Origin: Plantago elongata
Lineage: Eukaryota > Streptophyta > Magnoliopsida > Lamiales > Plantaginaceae
Direction: 5' to 3'
Assembly (NCBI GenBank): GCA_036897095.1
Contig: JAYMSP010000241.1
Location: 1 to 64,000 of the forward strand
DNA: 64,000 nt
The position numbers and the translations under genes were made by a program. Positions 60,201 to 64,000 of the stretch are shown here, piece after piece (within the stretch, counting starts at the first letter, position 1; each line of letters begins with the position of its first letter). The notes under the pieces were generated by a model, which was not told the origin of the DNA, made no database searches, and was given only the letters and a program-made list of their open reading frames with translations.

Positions 60201-63116
60201 AAGAAAGAATGTCATACAGAGGAAATCCCTAAATACCGACTAAATGAAATCAATCTTTATGCTTCTCAACAATAAAAGCTAAGGTGAATTTAGAATCTAC
60301 GGCTGGAAAGCGGAAGGATGGTCTTTTTTTCCTGGCAAATTCAACATATATCCTGGTGTTTACATGGGGGATTCATTTCTACCTGAGATACCTACTAAAT
60401 GAAATCAACATATATGCTTCTCAACAATAACATCTAAGGTGGATTTAGAATCTACTGCTGGAAAGTGGAAGGATGGTCTTTTTTCCCTGGCAAATTCAAC
60501 ATATATCTTGGTGATAAAATGGGGAATTTATTTCTACCTGAGATAGATCAAAGATTTACCATGTGTAAGTGAGATTCTTCTACTTTTGGATGACTCTGGA
60601 TATTCATACAATGCAGAGTCTCTAAGGCCTGTAACTTTACAACCAGTGAGTCATCATTCAGTAGATCCATCACTCTGTGTACAGCTTCACCAGCAAAGTC
60701 GGCAGAAACAGCTGTCAGCATTTGGAGAGCATAGCAGGCAGATCTTCTGACCTTAAAATTAATGACAAGAAATAACAAAAACAAAGTAACTCTTATGAGC
60801 ATGGATACTAGAAATTAACGGCATCCACATGATTGAAATGACATCTAATAAAAGCGTAGTGTGTGATGATGGTCCATGAAGATAAAATATGAAGATGGTT
60901 ATCGTGTCTCACCTCATAAAATTCATCCTCCAATCCATGAGCAAAAGTAAAGGCAGACACAGATGCAGGAATTTGAAGTACATTGGCAGTGTACTGGCCA
61001 GGATAAGTCAATCCTTGCATTGCTGAGGAAGCCTTTTTAGAAAAGGTCTCTTGAAGGATATCAACGGAAACAGTTTGCATTTTTCCAAGTGCGACAAAAG
61101 CGTGAAGCCTTGTTTCCATGTCCATGTCCCTTGCCATTAGACAAAGCTACAAGAAGATGTGCAACATAATATCTATATTCAGCAAATCGTGTATAATATG
61201 CCTATTACAGGACTAAAACAACAGAAAAATATGATGTTTTCTGAATGTGTAAGGTATCATTAAGCCATCAGAGACACCAGCTGGAAATAAGCTATATCAA
61301 CCAAACCAAGATAATCATCAAATTTACCGTGATTAATGCTTGGATTTCATGTATAAAGAAGATGAAGAAAGAAAGGAAAGAAAAAAGAAAGAGAGGACAA
61401 GAGACTATTATAAGTTAATATCAAACTGTGAAATGCGTCCAAAGTTGCAAAGTTAACACATCCAACAATAAATACAACTGATCGGCCAATGAAATTTTCA
61501 TTTCCATAGTCAAACTTGAGCAAGAATTATGTAGTAATGAAATTATCTAAGTTACAACATGAATACGTTGTGAACATTTAATTGATTTCCACGAGTTAAT
61601 TACTCGAAGGAAAGAAGGAAAAAAAACCTGTACAAATAACGTGTTAGCCCAATGTCCACTTAGTTCTCCTGAGTTCAGTGCCACAAGCAACTGGCCCCAC
61701 TCACTGACCTGCAACCAATAGAGTAGATCCATAAGCCACACGTAAAGGCTACTTAGCTGGAAAAAGGCAAAAGCATACAAATGCAAGGAACAACAAATGA
61801 CGTGAACACAGAATAACTAAATCTCCATCTATCACTAAAATCATTTCGAGCTGTTAGAGCGAGACCCAATTTTAAATCAGAGCATATGAGGTTAGATATT
61901 TCAATGCTTAAGTGGCTTCTATTTGAAGTACCCTTAACTAGCCTGTAAGTTGAACCATCTTATATGACAGTTTAGACAAAAGATGTATATTACGTTGCGC
62001 AAGCATTTCAAAAAAAAAAAAACAATTCAACTAGCTTATTGAAAAATGAGCTAGCTTATCACTTTTGTAGATAACATTTTCTGTCAAATTTAATAACTCC
62101 ATTAGCATCAACTGACTAACCGGCTCTGAATTTAAGCTACATTATCAGCCCTCAGGCACAACAATACTGAGTAACAAAGAGACGAAAGGTAAAGAAAATT
62201 AACCAAAGTAAGTTCATCTTACAGATTCATTCAGCCAATATTATATTTGAATACAAACTAACTACATAAGCTAAAAGCACCACAAATGCAGACATATGAC
62301 CAAAGTGAAATGAACTATACCGTACATCACAGACAGCAGATTTAGCTGGGCCTGATCACCTACTACGACATCACGTTACATATTGATCAATAAGGTGATT
62401 AAGCTTAATAGACATCTTAAGGCAGCACAAGAGCAGCCAGGTATCACAGTGAAATAAAAAACCGGATAAGCAGAACAAAATGGAAAAAATCATACTGCGC
62501 AAACAGCTGCCCTGCGAACAGAGCACTCGTCATCAAACAGAAGCTCAACAGCACGAAAATAGCAACCTCCAACCAAACTCAAATCCTCCACCACAAAACC
62601 ACTCCTCCTCAACACCACCAGTCCATCCAATGCAGCTTCCCTAACATAAGGATACGGATCCTTCGTAAACCCGAGCATAACCGTAACCAGCACAGACGGC
62701 CTCACTCCAAACTTCCTCGCATTTCTCAACCCCCATATCCTTGTTTTTACACACGGACAGTAACAGAGTGACAGAAAAAGTGACTCGTCGGAGAGAGTAC
62801 AATCCTCGAGGAGCGAGATGGCGTAGGGGAGGGAAGTGACAGGGGAGGACGCGAGGATTATGAAAGCTTGGGCCGCGGCGGAGACACGGTGGCGAAATTG
62901 AGGGTGGTGGTAGGAGATGGTGGAGAGCAGAGAAAGAATTTCACGGTGGTCGGTGTTAGGGTTAGGGTTTTGGAGGCGGAGAATTAGAGTTTCGGTAATG
63001 GTGGAAAGGGTCGGGTATGAAGTAGCTGGGTTGGTGATTAGAGAAAGTGCGGCGGAGTTGGAATTGGCTGAGAGAGTTGAGGAATTGTCGAATTCTGATA
63101 ACAGGCGGTGCTCCAT
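57213..63116 (-). CDS. SIEL: SIEL-like ARM-repeat protein
   Basis: Eight exons on the minus strand (62496-63116, 61628-61708, 60913-61146, 60560-60751, 59644-59784, 59412-59501, 58816-59303, 57213-58128) join to 920 residues, close to the length I recall for Arabidopsis SIEL. The N-terminal and middle parts are helical ARM/HEAT-like repeats: KDPYPYVREAALDGLVVL, DDECSVRRAAVCAV, VRRSACYALQMLTAVSAD, DDSLVVKLQALETL and DDSALVRSAARKAL. The C-terminal third (exons 7-8) has no repeat signature I can name. SIEL binds SHORT-ROOT and other mobile transcription factors at endosomes and aids their movement between cells; the fold is related to Integrator subunit 4. The role here is inferred from that. 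The junction into exon 5 is the least certain. Confidence 0.88.
60236..60545. repeat. 155-bp tandem duplication in a SIEL intron
   Basis: Two direct units (60236-60390, 60391-60545) share CTAAATGAAATCAA, TATGCTTCTCAACAATAA, GGAAGGATGGTCTTTTT and TTTCTACCTGAGATA. They lie in the intron between exons 4 and 5, and the second unit ends about 15 bp from the exon 4 splice donor. Non-coding. Confidence 0.85.
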
Positions 63117-63690
63117 CGGCGGCTGCCGGCGATCTGCGGCGGAGCTGGTTATTTATGCCGATTTTGACTGTTTCTGATTTTCGCGCCTTTTGCAATTCTC
63201 TAGTTGTTTTATCCGCTCCCTGTGAAGCGGATTAAGTACGAACTTAACTCTATGTTTATATGCCGATTTCAAGTAACACTTAGCTCGTCTATGGGGTGTC
63301 TTTTAGTTTCAGGAGACTTCCTCTTGTTAAAATTATATTAATAATAGTAGTAGTTAAATATATATAGACTACATATAGAACGTGATGAAAGTGTTGTGTT
63401 TTAAGCTCCGTCATGAGTTTAAAGGTGCAATATTTTAAATCGATATTAATCGAAGATAAAGTTCACTTTGTCATTTCATTCATATGAGATAGTTGTCTAT
63501 ATTATTTGCAAGTTAAGTTATATTGGACAAAAAATGAAACTTTTAAGTATGAAGAAATGCATTTTTTCTCATGATCAAGTTTTGAAGAAATACAATTATC
63601 TCTCACATCTTTTTTACAAATATAATGCATGTTATATTTAAAATTGTGTTAGAAAATCATGTGAGAGATATTGTAACACTTAAATATTTA
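63117..63690. other. Upstream region of the SIEL-like gene
   Basis: The first 100-200 bp are the probable 5' UTR and promoter of SIEL on the minus strand. The rest is AT-rich with no gene. Confidence 0.45.
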
Positions 63691-63880
63691 GAAGTCATAA
63701 AGTGATCTGGTGGTAAGGAGTTGGGGTTGTATGCAAGAGGAGTAGAGTTTGAATCCTGTCAGTCTTGTAGTTATAAGGTGATTGAGATATGTAGTTATAG
63801 TTATGGTTAAGATAAGGCAAGAAGATATAAGATGTTATAGGATAATTTTACCTAGTAATATAATTAATTTTTTTAAAAAA
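63690..63880 (+). mobile_element. Possible degenerate SINE
   Basis: TGATCTGGTGGTAAGGAG and, 40 bp further, GAGTTTGAATCC resemble worn polymerase III A and B boxes in the arrangement of tRNA-derived SINEs. An AT-rich tail with a TTTTTTTAAAAAA run follows. No target duplication was found. Confidence 0.4.
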
Positions 63881-64000
63881 GACACTTAGAATATTTAATT
63901 ACTACTATTCCTAGTTTGAACATTTTCAATTCCACCACCTACAAGTGTAATATAAATTTTCTATATCCAATTGATTAACCCTTACCTTAATTAGTACTAC

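Noticed and set aside
1-64000. CRISPR arrays, operons, riboswitches or other prokaryotic features
   Set aside because: All genes are intron-bearing plant genes or plant families, and no regularly spaced repeat-spacer arrays are visible.

Overview
The window is nuclear DNA of a flowering plant, most likely a eudicot. Its genes have many short GT-AG introns and open reading frames of plant-specific families, and they sit in AT-rich DNA full of small plant transposons. I cannot name the species. Gene models below were built by hand from reading-frame continuity and splice sites. Each multi-exon model keeps phase across all its junctions.

Layout. 0-3 kb: AT-rich DNA with a Stowaway MITE, a LINE RNase H remnant and a small hAT element. 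3.2-4.6 kb: a small Sel1-repeat protein gene (+). 7.1-15.5 kb: two tandem ferroportin/IREG genes (+), separated by a broken cystatin-like gene (-). 15.9-16.8 kb: a CASP-like 4B gene (-), convergent with the second ferroportin. 16.8-24 kb: gene-free DNA with a tandem duplication, a SINE, LINE-like tails and a second hAT element that ends about 250 bp before the next gene. 24.3-28.5 kb: GRWD1/RRB1-type WD40 ribosome-assembly protein (+). 31.8-33.5 kb: an intronless DUF7870 methyltransferase-like gene (+) with an upstream ORF. 35.7-37.5 kb: a clade-E-like PP2C phosphatase (+). 37.5-43.5 kb: gene-free DNA with several MITEs and a long inverted-repeat element. 43.5-46.4 kb: PATELLIN-6-like gene (-). 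46.5-51.3 kb: gene-free DNA with MITEs. 52.5-55.6 kb: DCD-domain/Kelch protein (+). 56.1-56.7 kb: LINE RNase H remnant. 57.2-63.1 kb: SIEL-like ARM-repeat protein (-).

The genes form no operon-like or pathway cluster; they are ordinary single-copy housekeeping, signalling and membrane genes. The one local functional theme is the tandem ferroportin pair. The most interesting points are that pair and its altered metal-ligand positions, two hAT elements with 8-bp target duplications placed next to gene starts, a tRNA-derived SINE with a 13-bp target duplication, an upstream ORF before the DUF7870 gene, and several repeat families present in two or more copies. I found no clearly new multi-gene system.
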